From positions 1-39,508 of the forward strand of contig JAHDGV010000003.1 in assembly GCA_020631655.1 (NCBI GenBank): 39,508 nt of DNA. Reading direction: 5' to 3'. The stretch is from Chloroflexota bacterium. Lineage in GTDB: Bacteria; Chloroflexota; Anaerolineae; Promineifilales; Promineifilaceae. Below the pieces are notes generated by a model, which saw nothing but the letters and a program-made list of their open reading frames with translations, was not told where the DNA came from and ran no database searches. Made by a program: the position numbers and the translations under genes. Positions 17,201-24,710 of the stretch are shown piece after piece. Positions within the stretch are counted from its first letter, which is position 1. Every line of letters begins with the position of its first letter.

Positions 17201-18259
17201 ATCTTTATCCCGTTTGAACATGTACTGCGCTTTTAAGGCGTTGTCCAAATAGTAAGTCATATGGTAGAAGCGAGGGTCATAAATGCTGTCCCCTTCTTCT
17301 GGGTCCAACTCCGGAATCTTGGCTTCAATGGCCGCAATTCCCATGTCGGTCAGCGTGATCGATTTGCTCTTTTCATCGAAGTCATAGTGGCCGTTTGGCT
17401 CTTCGTCCTCGTCACGCGTGTTTCGTTTTAACCCACGCACGTAGCCGGAAAAACGAATGTACTCGTCAGACGCTTGGTTTGCGGGTCCTGAAATGATTAA
17501 TGGTGTACGAGCCTCATCAATTAGAACGTTGTCTACCTCGTCGATAACGGCAAAGTTGTGCGGCCGTTGAACCAAGCGATCTGGATCGCTGATCATGTTG
17601 TCACGTAGATAGTCAAAGCCAAACTCGCTACTAATCCCGTAGGTGATGTCAGCTTGGTACGCTTCGCGGCGGGTACACGGCCGCCAGTGAACAAGGCGGT
17701 CGTCTTCTAGCTCTGCACCAGGATTAACGTAATCCCCATCGTACAGGGCTGAATATTGTTGCGGCCCAATAATGCCGACGCTCAGCCCCAAAAAGGTGAA
17801 GATTTGACCCATCCAGCCACCGTCACGGCGTGCTAGATATTCGTTCACCGTTACAAGGTGAACGCCTCGGCCGGAAAGCGCGTTTAGAAACAGCGGGAGC
17901 GTTCCAACCAGCGTTTTTCCTTCACCCGTACGCATTTCAATGATTTCGCCCCGACTGAGCAAAATACCACCCATCATTTGTACATCGTAGTGGCGCAAAG
18001 TGGTGGTGCGACGGGATCCTTCGCGCACAAGGGCAAACACTTCTGGTATCGCTTCCTGTAGGGCTTCGTTGCGCTCATCATCATCTTCGATGGCGGAAAT
18101 ACGATCCTTCAGGCTCAGGGTTAATTCCCGAAGCTCTTCATCGCTCATGGCCTGCATACGTGGTTCTTCGCTCTCAATCGCTTCAACCAGCGGCCGTAAA
18201 TTGTCAATTACTTTTTTATTTGGGTCGCCTGAAAAGGCGCTCACAATTCGATTCCACAT
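14264..18259 (-). CDS. secA: Preprotein translocase ATPase SecA, enlarged
   Basis: This motor drives unfolded preproteins through SecYEG. Residues 109-116 (MRTGEGKT) are the Walker A motif, 240-243 (DEVD) Walker B, and [31 protein letters not shown] (566-580) and [33 protein letters not shown] (790-822) are SecA signatures. The C-terminus has the zinc-binding [13 protein letters not shown] used for SecB/ribosome contact, then a Pro/Gln linker and a basic KKKKKRKR tail. At 1331 residues it is about 400 longer than typical SecA (about 900). The largest extra piece is between residues 585 and 785, within the second nucleotide-binding domain, with smaller ones near 165-195 and 455-495. No ribosome site is clear before the ATG. 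Confidence 0.95.
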   Translation of the reverse strand: [1331 protein letters not shown]

Positions 18260-18620
18260 AATATTTTTGGATCTGGAACAAGGCTTAAGTGCCTTGATAG
18301 TTTGAAATTTATGGTGCGCAATTTTGTATTATCGCGCAACATGGGACACATTACTTTGTTTAGGGGTTCTAAGTTCTGTTTATTTTACCTGTCAGAGTAG
18401 ATTCTAACGATAAAACTTATGTTTCAACCATTGTGAGAAAATGGTGTTAAGAAACTGTTAGCGACTTATGCAAAATTAGCATAATGGATGAGTCACGGTT
18501 GTAGGTTCAATTGGCAGGCTCTGCACTCGCTCTAAAAACTAAAAAGACTTCGAAAGTTTAATTTTTTCGGTTCAACCGTGGATCGGTGATGAGGAAAACT
18601 TCCGAAGTCTTTTGTGATCC
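18260..18620. other. Intergenic region between secA and prs
   Basis: These 361 bases hold the secA leader and the prs 3' end. I see a small hairpin in the secA leader (CAAGGC/GCCTTG, 18279-18296), a TGCGC/GCGCA pair around an AT-rich stretch with GATAAT on the minus strand (near 18316-18338), which may belong to the secA promoter, and the long prs-side stem described separately. I found no convincing -35/-10 pair, tRNA or short gene. Confidence 0.5.
18542..18613 (-). terminator. Long-loop stem after prs, possible terminator
   Basis: AAAAGACTTCGAAAGTT (18542-18558) and AACTTCCGAAGTCTTTT (18597-18613) pair over 17 bases with one mismatch. The 38-base loop contains an inner CGGT/ACCG hairpin. 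On the minus strand it begins 7 bases after the prs stop and ends in CTTTTTAGTTTTT. A similar compound stem follows the lipoprotein gene at 26706. Confidence 0.6.
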
Positions 18621-19577
18621 CTATTCGTCAAAGAGCTCGCCCACACTGCGCCCTTCGTGTGAACGAACGATGACCTCACCCAAAAGGGATGATGTCGATA
18701 AGATTTTTAGATTTTTCAGTCCGTGATCCGGCCGGATGGGAATCGTATCGGTGGTGATGATTTCGCGGATCGGTGCGGCCGCAAAACGCTCCATCGCTGG
18801 GTCAGATAAAACGGGATGGGTGAAGACGATATCAACCTCGTTGGCTCCGTTGTCTTTGACCACCTGCACCGCTTGGGTAATCGATCCGGCCGTATCAACC
18901 AAGTCATCCACAATGATGCAGTCTTTGCCTTCAACATCACCGATCAGAGTCAGTGCTTCCCGGCGTAAGTCGTTGCCCAAACGCCGTTTTTCTACAAAGG
19001 CCAAAGGGAGGTTGAGTAGATCTGCATATTTCCGGCCGGTTTTGGCAAAGCCCAAGTCTGGGGTCACCAAAACAGCGTTGCTCAAATCCTTTGTCCGCAG
19101 ATAGTCACAGAAAATATATCTAGCGGTTAAGCTGTCACCGGGTATTTTGTAGAATCCTTGAATCTGTCCTGCATGCAGGTCAACCGTCATCCAGCGATCT
19201 GCTCCGGCCGCTTCGATCAAATCTGCCATTAAGCGGGCGGTAATTGGGACACGCGGCTGTGTTTTTTGATCGCTCTGAGAGTATGCCAAATAAGGCATGA
19301 CGGCCGTGATGCGTGCGGCCGAATCCCTTTTTAAACAATCGATGGCGATCAACATCTCCATGATATTGCGGTGCACCGGCTTGTTGTGGCTCGAAATCAA
19401 ATAAACGTCCTTGCCACGGGCGCTCCCATGTAATTGAACCCAAATATTTTCATTTGGGAAATCAATAATATTCCAACTGGTTAATGGAACGTCGATATAA
19501 TCTGCAATCCCCTGAGCCAATTCAGGGCATCCTGAGCCAGCATAAATTTGAATATCTCCGTAACTACGATAAGTCAT
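18621..19577 (-). CDS. prs: Ribose-phosphate pyrophosphokinase (PRPP synthetase)
   Basis: This enzyme transfers pyrophosphate from ATP to ribose-5-phosphate, giving PRPP for nucleotide, histidine and tryptophan synthesis. The signatures are IYAGSGCPELAQ at the start, FPNENIWVQLHGSARG, PYLAYSQSDQKTQPRVPITARL (flexible loop), the metal site VDLHAGQIQGFYKIP and the PRPP loop CIIVDDLVDTAGSITQA (about 217-233). The length of 318 residues is standard for class I enzymes. The residues FPDGE common in the N-terminus are FPNEN here, a small deviation. It is preceded by a 331-base gap and followed by a long stem, so it is probably monocistronic. Confidence 0.95.
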   Translation of the reverse strand: MTYRSYGDIQIYAGSGCPELAQGIADYIDVPLTSWNIIDFPNENIWVQLHGSARGKDVYLISSHNKPVHRNIMEMLIAIDCLKRDSAARITAVMPYLAYSQSDQKTQPRVPITARLMADLIEAAGADRWMTVDLHAGQIQGFYKIPGDSLTARYIFCDYLRTKDLSNAVLVTPDLGFAKTGRKYADLLNLPLAFVEKRRLGNDLRREALTLIGDVEGKDCIIVDDLVDTAGSITQAVQVVKDNGANEVDIVFTHPVLSDPAMERFAAAPIREIITTDTIPIRPDHGLKNLKILSTSSLLGEVIVRSHEGRSVGELFDE

Positions 19578-19908
19578 ATCTCACTATCCTAAATTCGTTT
19601 TACGTGTGTTGCTTTAAGCAGGCCTGAGTAGGGAACTGGTATTGCTCAGTAAGTTCTCGGGTTGACAGGCTGTTGCAAAGCTTGTTGTGATGGAGGCCGA
19701 TTTTAAAGTGACTCGCAAGTGACACGCATAGGTGAGTCATTAGCCCGTCTTGCTTCGAGAATTGTACCCCAATCAACCCCTTTCAGCATTAAATTTGCTA
19801 AATAAATCGACCTGCTTTTCAAAACATGAAATGTTAAAAACTCCCTAGCTGGTTTCCCAGAGAAGAGAGGGTTATTCAAGAAATCATGTCGTTTTATCGG
19901 AGTGATTG
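19578..19908. other. Intergenic region upstream of prs
   Basis: This 331-base region carries the unseen prs promoter on the minus strand and the 3' end of the phosphoesterase gene. A TGACTC/GAGTCA inverted pair (19709-19739) is the only palindrome I noticed. I see no tRNA, no ORF of interest and no clear terminator. Confidence 0.4.
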
Positions 19909-21552
19909 TTATTGTAAGCTTTTGTCAATGAGGCGAAGCCGATACGGCCTGCGCTCCGCATCCCGCCAGTCAAGTAGCTCTGGAAGTGCGTTATCAAATT
20001 CCTGTAGGTCTGGCACAATGCGCAAGAATGGAAGTTGAACCGCGTTGCGGATCACCCGCTCAGATTCGTCGTATGACGGTAACCAAGAGCCGGTGTTGAC
20101 ATACCACTGGCGATAGCTCCGGCCGTTTTGATGTTGCGATAGCTCCTCAAATTTTGGGGAATGATCGTGACCAAAAATCAGGAACTGAACGGCCGCGCTA
20201 TGATTTTCCCCATCTTCGTGCGTGTGATTATTAAGCGTATGGTTGATGGCATCCGCTACCTCATCTAACCCTACAACCGCATTGGTTGAGTTTAAAAAGC
20301 GCATCAAACGCAGACGGACAATGTAATCGACCCCTGCAAATACCAACGACAGAATGGCGATTAGCAGATTTCCGGTGATGAAGTTGCCCAATCCGATAAC
20401 AACAAGAAGCCAGAACAAGATGCGCAATATAACTCCGGCCGTGACTCCACGTATGTAGCGGCGATTTCGCTTGCGCGAGATGCGACAGGCTCTAAAACGA
20501 ATATCTTCGATGAGTCGAACACAATCATTTGAAAGTGGCAATGTATCGACAACCCCTTCATCTGTGTGAGCTTCTGGGCTGAATTTGCCGCTTTTGCCCA
20601 GTAAGTTTGCGAGCGCTTTAAATGTTAGATGCGGTTGACGCAATAACATCGATATGGTTTCTGTTGCTTGATTGCTAAGTGCATAGTGGATGTAACTCGA
20701 GAGCGGCCGGATGTTGTCTGCAAAGGGGTGAATTTGTTCGATTGTGTTGAACAAATAGCGCACAAAAAAGGAGCCAGAGGGTAGTTCGATTAGATTCGGC
20801 CGATCTTTTAAAAATGGTTTATCGATGGCTGAGAACGAGTTAACCGGATCATACTGATTCCCGTGCTCTACATAAAACAGCCCTTCTTCATAATCAAACC
20901 ATTCGGGGAAATGGATTCGATCTCTAAAGTTTTCATCTAACGAGGCTGGCAAAGATTCTTTGAGCGGGAGCGGAGATTCAGGGTTCCGGCCGTCGATCGT
21001 GTCGTGATACCACGCATAGTAGCTGGCCGAAATGGTTGTGTAGATCGCTTCCTGTACCTCTGGCCACACCGTTTCTACATCGTGGTTCCCCCGCATCAGC
21101 ACCAGTTCGTTTTCTGGATGGGCCAGAAACCAGCCCAAGGCTTGAAACAGCGTTTGATGCCCGCCAGCAATCCGATTCAGCTTCCAAACAGTTTCGGCCG
21201 AGCTTGTCCCCAAACCATACTGGCGGAAATGATCAGTGACTTTAATTTTCCCGTTCATCACATCTGCGCTTTGCTGATCCGGCACAGATATCACCTGCAA
21301 AAATTCGAGAAAATCCCCGTTGATGTACAGCTTCCAAGGCTTTTTAAATGCAGAAGAGACGGTCGCGCTTTCAGTCAGCTCGACGTGATAAACCAGCATA
21401 TTTGCAAACGCACCGTCGAAGAAAAAGTCTTCGAGCGGGGCGATTTTTCCCGTTTGTGGATCGATACCTTCAGCCAAGTGAAGGTCGCTTACAAATAGAA
21501 AATTATGCTTTGGGGATAGCCTTGGGGAGTTTGCAGGCGTATTACGACGCAT
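19909..21552 (-). CDS. Membrane-inserted calcineurin-like metallophosphoesterase
   Basis: The metallophosphoesterase motifs are all present: SDLHL (22-26), NGDFLEF (78-84), RGNHDVE (about 155), a histidine in FYVEHGNQYD (about 230) and the closing FGHDHSP (about 467). Between the EHG and GHDH motifs lies a region of roughly 230 residues. It includes a basic stretch (RACRISRKRNRRYIRG) and two hydrophobic helices (VILRILFWLLVVIGLGNFI and NLLIAILSLVFAGVDYIV). The catalytic domain is therefore split by a membrane hairpin, with both halves on the same side. The substrate is unknown; nucleotides, lipids or phosphoproteins are all possible in this superfamily. No signal peptide is seen. It stands before prs and after the copC gene, with a terminator upstream. 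Confidence 0.8.
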   Translation of the reverse strand: MRRNTPANSPRLSPKHNFLFVSDLHLAEGIDPQTGKIAPLEDFFFDGAFANMLVYHVELTESATVSSAFKKPWKLYINGDFLEFLQVISVPDQQSADVMNGKIKVTDHFRQYGLGTSSAETVWKLNRIAGGHQTLFQALGWFLAHPENELVLMRGNHDVETVWPEVQEAIYTTISASYYAWYHDTIDGRNPESPLPLKESLPASLDENFRDRIHFPEWFDYEEGLFYVEHGNQYDPVNSFSAIDKPFLKDRPNLIELPSGSFFVRYLFNTIEQIHPFADNIRPLSSYIHYALSNQATETISMLLRQPHLTFKALANLLGKSGKFSPEAHTDEGVVDTLPLSNDCVRLIEDIRFRACRISRKRNRRYIRGVTAGVILRILFWLLVVIGLGNFITGNLLIAILSLVFAGVDYIVRLRLMRFLNSTNAVVGLDEVADAINHTLNNHTHEDGENHSAAVQFLIFGHDHSPKFEELSQHQNGRSYRQWYVNTGSWLPSYDESERVIRNAVQLPFLRIVPDLQEFDNALPELLDWRDAERRPYRLRLIDKSLQ

Positions 21553-21569
21553 TTAAATCAATCGAAAAA

Positions 21570-21607
21570 GAAAATGGCTTTGCACCTAATTGTGCAAAGC
21601 CATTTTC
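21570..21607 (-). terminator. Intrinsic terminator after copC
   Basis: GAAAATGGCTTTGCAC and GTGCAAAGCCATTTTC form a perfect 16-bp stem with a 6-base loop, 12 bases after the stop, and TTTTTCGATTG follows on the minus strand. Confidence 0.8.
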
Positions 21608-21619
21608 CAATTGGTTATG

Positions 21620-22147
21620 TTAGTTACGGGTCATGTTGCGGACCAAAAATGGGACGCCAATTGCGAGTGCAACCATAATCCAAGCGAACCAACCAGGTAG
21701 GTTAACTGCTGTGCTTTCTGCTGCTGCCATAAGTTCCATATCGTGTGTTCCTCCGTTGCGATTTTCTGGATCGATCGCAAATGAATATGATCCGTCGATG
21801 CGGTGACCATCTGTACTGATGACGAGCCACTGGACGGTATACACGCCCGGTTCCGAAATTTCTACGTTCCGGCCGGTCATGATATTGTCTGTTGAAGCGT
21901 TGATTTCAACCAAAACCGGAATCGTGTTGAAGTCGCTATCAAACACAGTAAATGTGCTCGACAGGCCAACTGATTCGTTAAATTCTAGTCGAATCTCATC
22001 TGGGAAATCTGTTAAAACTTGACCGGGGGCCGGATTAGATGATGCTAATTCAGCGTGGGCCAAAATGACATAAGATTGCCCAAAATAATAGCACAATCCT
22101 ATCAGAATGCCCCATAAAATTTTTGTTTTGCAAAAGTATTGTTTCAT
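21620..22147 (-). CDS. CopC-like copper-binding protein with C-terminal membrane anchor
   Basis: The track starts at 22237, but the ATG at 22147 (MKQYFCKTK) opens with a signal peptide and lies 14 bases after the upstream stop, so I take that start and a product of 175 residues. Cleavage after VILA would leave HAELASSNPAPGQ, the usual CopC N-terminus whose first histidine binds Cu(II). The second ligand region, STDGHRIDGSYSFAI, is also present. A hydrophobic helix near the end (GWFAWIMVALAIGVPFLV) anchors the domain outside the membrane. CopD, normally its partner, is not adjacent. Cotranscription with the nuclease gene is likely. The role in copper handling is by family and has not been shown. 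Confidence 0.8.
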   Translation of the reverse strand: MKQYFCKTKILWGILIGLCYYFGQSYVILAHAELASSNPAPGQVLTDFPDEIRLEFNESVGLSSTFTVFDSDFNTIPVLVEINASTDNIMTGRNVEISEPGVYTVQWLVISTDGHRIDGSYSFAIDPENRNGGTHDMELMAAAESTAVNLPGWFAWIMVALAIGVPFLVRNMTRN

Positions 22148-22161
22148 CAATTTAAGCCGTT

Positions 22162-24645
22162 TTATTCTCTTCTGAAGCGCCAAGTGATTAGGGCAACGGC
22201 GATCAAAATCGATAGAGGAATGATCAAGAATCGCCACCCAGAGTTTAAGACACCTTCCGTTAACGGTGCATCATCTGTTATCACATTGTCATTTTCGGCC
22301 GCATCTTCTTGCTGGATTGGAGGATTCGGTGCGGTCCCGTTTTCAGATTTAGGCCAATTTAGAATAACCACGGCCGGATCATGATCGGTAGATTTAAAGT
22401 CTAGATTTTCGGTCGAAATATCCAGTTGATATGCATCAGGATAATCCGCATTCAGGTGCAAAATATCAACGTGCTCCAATCTGGGTACAAGATCAGTCGT
22501 TAAGTAGATGCCATCAATCAATTGGCTGGCGCCACCAAAATTAAAGGAATACTGCTCTTCTAAAGGCAAGCTGGCTAATGCGTTTTGCAAATTGTCATTT
22601 GCAGTCAGAGCATTTTGGGTGGGGGACTGAGCAAAATCGTTAAAGTCACCTAGCACGACGATGGGAGTCTGGCTTTTTGAGAGCACGTTTGTCACCAGCT
22701 CCGCCTGGAATTCAGCTTGTGCCAGTCGGCGAGCGGCCGTTTCCCGTTCACCACCACGCTTTGATTTAAAGTGGTTCACATACACGATCAGCGGCTGGCC
22801 GTGCACGGTCAAGGTTACTTCGAGTGGCGGCCGGGAAAAAAGTGGTTCTTGGCCGCGATCACACTCAAATCCCTGTGGATCGATACCGGTCGTGATGCGG
22901 GAGCAGGTTTGTTGAAGCTGTAAGCCAGTCAATTGGGTTGATCGGGGATCGAACAGAAGCGCGTTGTCTATGCCTCGGCCGTCATAACTTTCCAGATGGG
23001 CAATCCCATACCGGAAGCCACAGCTTGGCTCCAAGCTGTCAGCCAAAAGGTCCAGTAGTGGTTCATTTTCTACCTCTTGAATTCCGATCAACGTTGGGCA
23101 CCCCAGCCAGTGGGTGATTAAACGCTCAAACTTCGTGTTGCGCGTCTTGATCTCTTCGGCCGAAAGCTTTGGCTCCGCATCCTGACCTGTATCGTCAATC
23201 GAGTCAAAAAGATTTTCCACATTCAAGGTCGCAACTGAAATCTGGTTTTCAGCTAAGCGAATAGGGTCGGGCAAGGGGAGCGCAGGTCCGGCCGAAACCT
23301 GAATCGGCCGATCAGCGTCTTGCACTAATTTCCACTGCTCAAAGTTCCACGTGAGCACACCGACCAAGTCACTGACGCGATCTCCACGTTTCACAACGGG
23401 CAACTCGTCACAATCACGATCATCGCTCGGCAAAATCGGGATGATCACATCAACCGGATCTTGGCTTGATGTCCGAATGATGGGCAACTCCTGAGCATTT
23501 GCTGGAATCACCGAAAAGCCACAACCAGCATCAGTCTCAAACGTCGGACCAGCAACAATCGCTTCTGGCAAAGCCACCCGCATCCCCTCAAGGCTTTCGT
23601 TGGGCAACTCCGTTGCGGTTAACAGGATGGGATCAGGCAGTGGCTGATTGTCACCGATTTTTATGATGGTTAAGCTATCATCGTCAATCTCCGTTAAACC
23701 AAAAAACTCAGTGACCCGGCCGCTGATTTGAACTCGATCACCCGGCCGTACGCTGGGCCGATCTCGGCCGGTAAAAACCGGAATCGCATCAGACGTTAAG
23801 TCGTTAAAATCTCCAGAGTCTTGCACAAAAAGAGTATAAAACGTGATGCCGCTGGCATTTTTATCAGCCGTAACCGCCGTCACAATCCCCTCAAACTCAA
23901 CCGTCTGATTGACTTTTGATCCTGAATCACCCGTTCCTTGAATCTTGCTAATTTGGCTGCCAATTTCTGGTTGATTGTTCGTTTCTTGGGTAAGTATTGG
24001 TTCTGGGCATGGTTCAAAATCTGGCACTAAAAACGGAGTGGGGTTCCGTTGCGGCCGAAAATCAGCGGCCGTGTCTGTATCACAGTTTGGCGGAACCCGC
24101 TCAAGAGAAAATCCTGCGCCAACGGGCAAAATAGCCGGGTTAAGCCGTGTGTTGGCATCCCCGTAGCTGATTTCGTCGAGCGGTTTATTTCTCTCGCTCA
24201 GCACAATCACTTCATCCCCAGAATTTGAGAAAAAGACGTCACCAGTCGCTAAAATAGAGACCGGCCGCATATTAGGCACATCGGGAGTAGAATCCTTAAA
24301 TTCAAAATGGGGGTAAATGCCGATTTCGGCCTTAAATGCTTCGGCCGACTGAGCAATCACGATCACCTCGCTCGGCTGAAAAGTAGTATTTCTGGGGAAA
24401 CGCATCATCCCCTCACCACCTCCAATTGTTTCTTCATCCCCAATTTTAATTTGCTCTGCATCGACGGGGGCATCAGCTACAACAAGCAGTTCAACCCATT
24501 CGTTAAACTCATCGTCTTGAATGGTGTCATAGGCGATTTCGGTGATTAAGATCGGAGTTGGCTCGTCCGTTTGGAGCGGCGTGGCTCCCATAAAAAATAG
24601 ACTCAATAGCAAGATGATGGCGACTTTGATCTTCAAAATGTACAA
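22162..24645 (-). CDS. Surface-anchored nuclease (lamin-tail, OB-fold, EEP)
   Basis: The signal peptide MYILKIKVAIILLLSLFFMGATPLQT is followed by a lamin-tail-like domain (about 28-170, LITEIAYDTIQDDEFNEWVELL), an OB-fold-like domain (about 235-335, VRPGDRVQISGRVTEFFG) and an EEP catalytic domain (about 467-760: ATLNVENLFD, IGIQEVEN, YVNHFKSK, VLGDFNDF, IDGIYL, STDHDPAV). A C-terminal helix (WRFLIIPLSILIAVALITW) then RRE anchors it to the membrane, facing out. This is a shorter paralogue of the window's first gene, which has an extra OB-fold and whose carboxyl end shows no anchor. It leads the copC gene by 14 bases. EEP enzymes cleave nucleic acid or phosphoester bonds; extracellular DNA use is inferred. 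Confidence 0.85.
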   Translation of the reverse strand: MYILKIKVAIILLLSLFFMGATPLQTDEPTPILITEIAYDTIQDDEFNEWVELLVVADAPVDAEQIKIGDEETIGGGEGMMRFPRNTTFQPSEVIVIAQSAEAFKAEIGIYPHFEFKDSTPDVPNMRPVSILATGDVFFSNSGDEVIVLSERNKPLDEISYGDANTRLNPAILPVGAGFSLERVPPNCDTDTAADFRPQRNPTPFLVPDFEPCPEPILTQETNNQPEIGSQISKIQGTGDSGSKVNQTVEFEGIVTAVTADKNASGITFYTLFVQDSGDFNDLTSDAIPVFTGRDRPSVRPGDRVQISGRVTEFFGLTEIDDDSLTIIKIGDNQPLPDPILLTATELPNESLEGMRVALPEAIVAGPTFETDAGCGFSVIPANAQELPIIRTSSQDPVDVIIPILPSDDRDCDELPVVKRGDRVSDLVGVLTWNFEQWKLVQDADRPIQVSAGPALPLPDPIRLAENQISVATLNVENLFDSIDDTGQDAEPKLSAEEIKTRNTKFERLITHWLGCPTLIGIQEVENEPLLDLLADSLEPSCGFRYGIAHLESYDGRGIDNALLFDPRSTQLTGLQLQQTCSRITTGIDPQGFECDRGQEPLFSRPPLEVTLTVHGQPLIVYVNHFKSKRGGERETAARRLAQAEFQAELVTNVLSKSQTPIVVLGDFNDFAQSPTQNALTANDNLQNALASLPLEEQYSFNFGGASQLIDGIYLTTDLVPRLEHVDILHLNADYPDAYQLDISTENLDFKSTDHDPAVVILNWPKSENGTAPNPPIQQEDAAENDNVITDDAPLTEGVLNSGWRFLIIPLSILIAVALITWRFRRE

Positions 24646-24647
24646 AA

Positions 24648-24691
24648 AAAGACCAGGCTGATTTTTAAAACTTCAAACCAGCCTGGTCTTT
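24648..24691 (-). terminator. Terminator between the SPFH gene and the nuclease gene
   Basis: AAAGACCAGGCTG and CAGCCTGGTCTTT form a perfect 13-bp stem around an 18-base loop. TTTT follows on the minus strand, just before the nuclease start. Confidence 0.75.
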
Positions 24692-24710
24692 AGGCTCAAT
24701 AAAGCGGGAT

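Noticed and set aside
18460-18540. tRNA-like GGTTCAAT sequence upstream of secA
   Set aside because: No acceptor or T-stem pairing flanks it.
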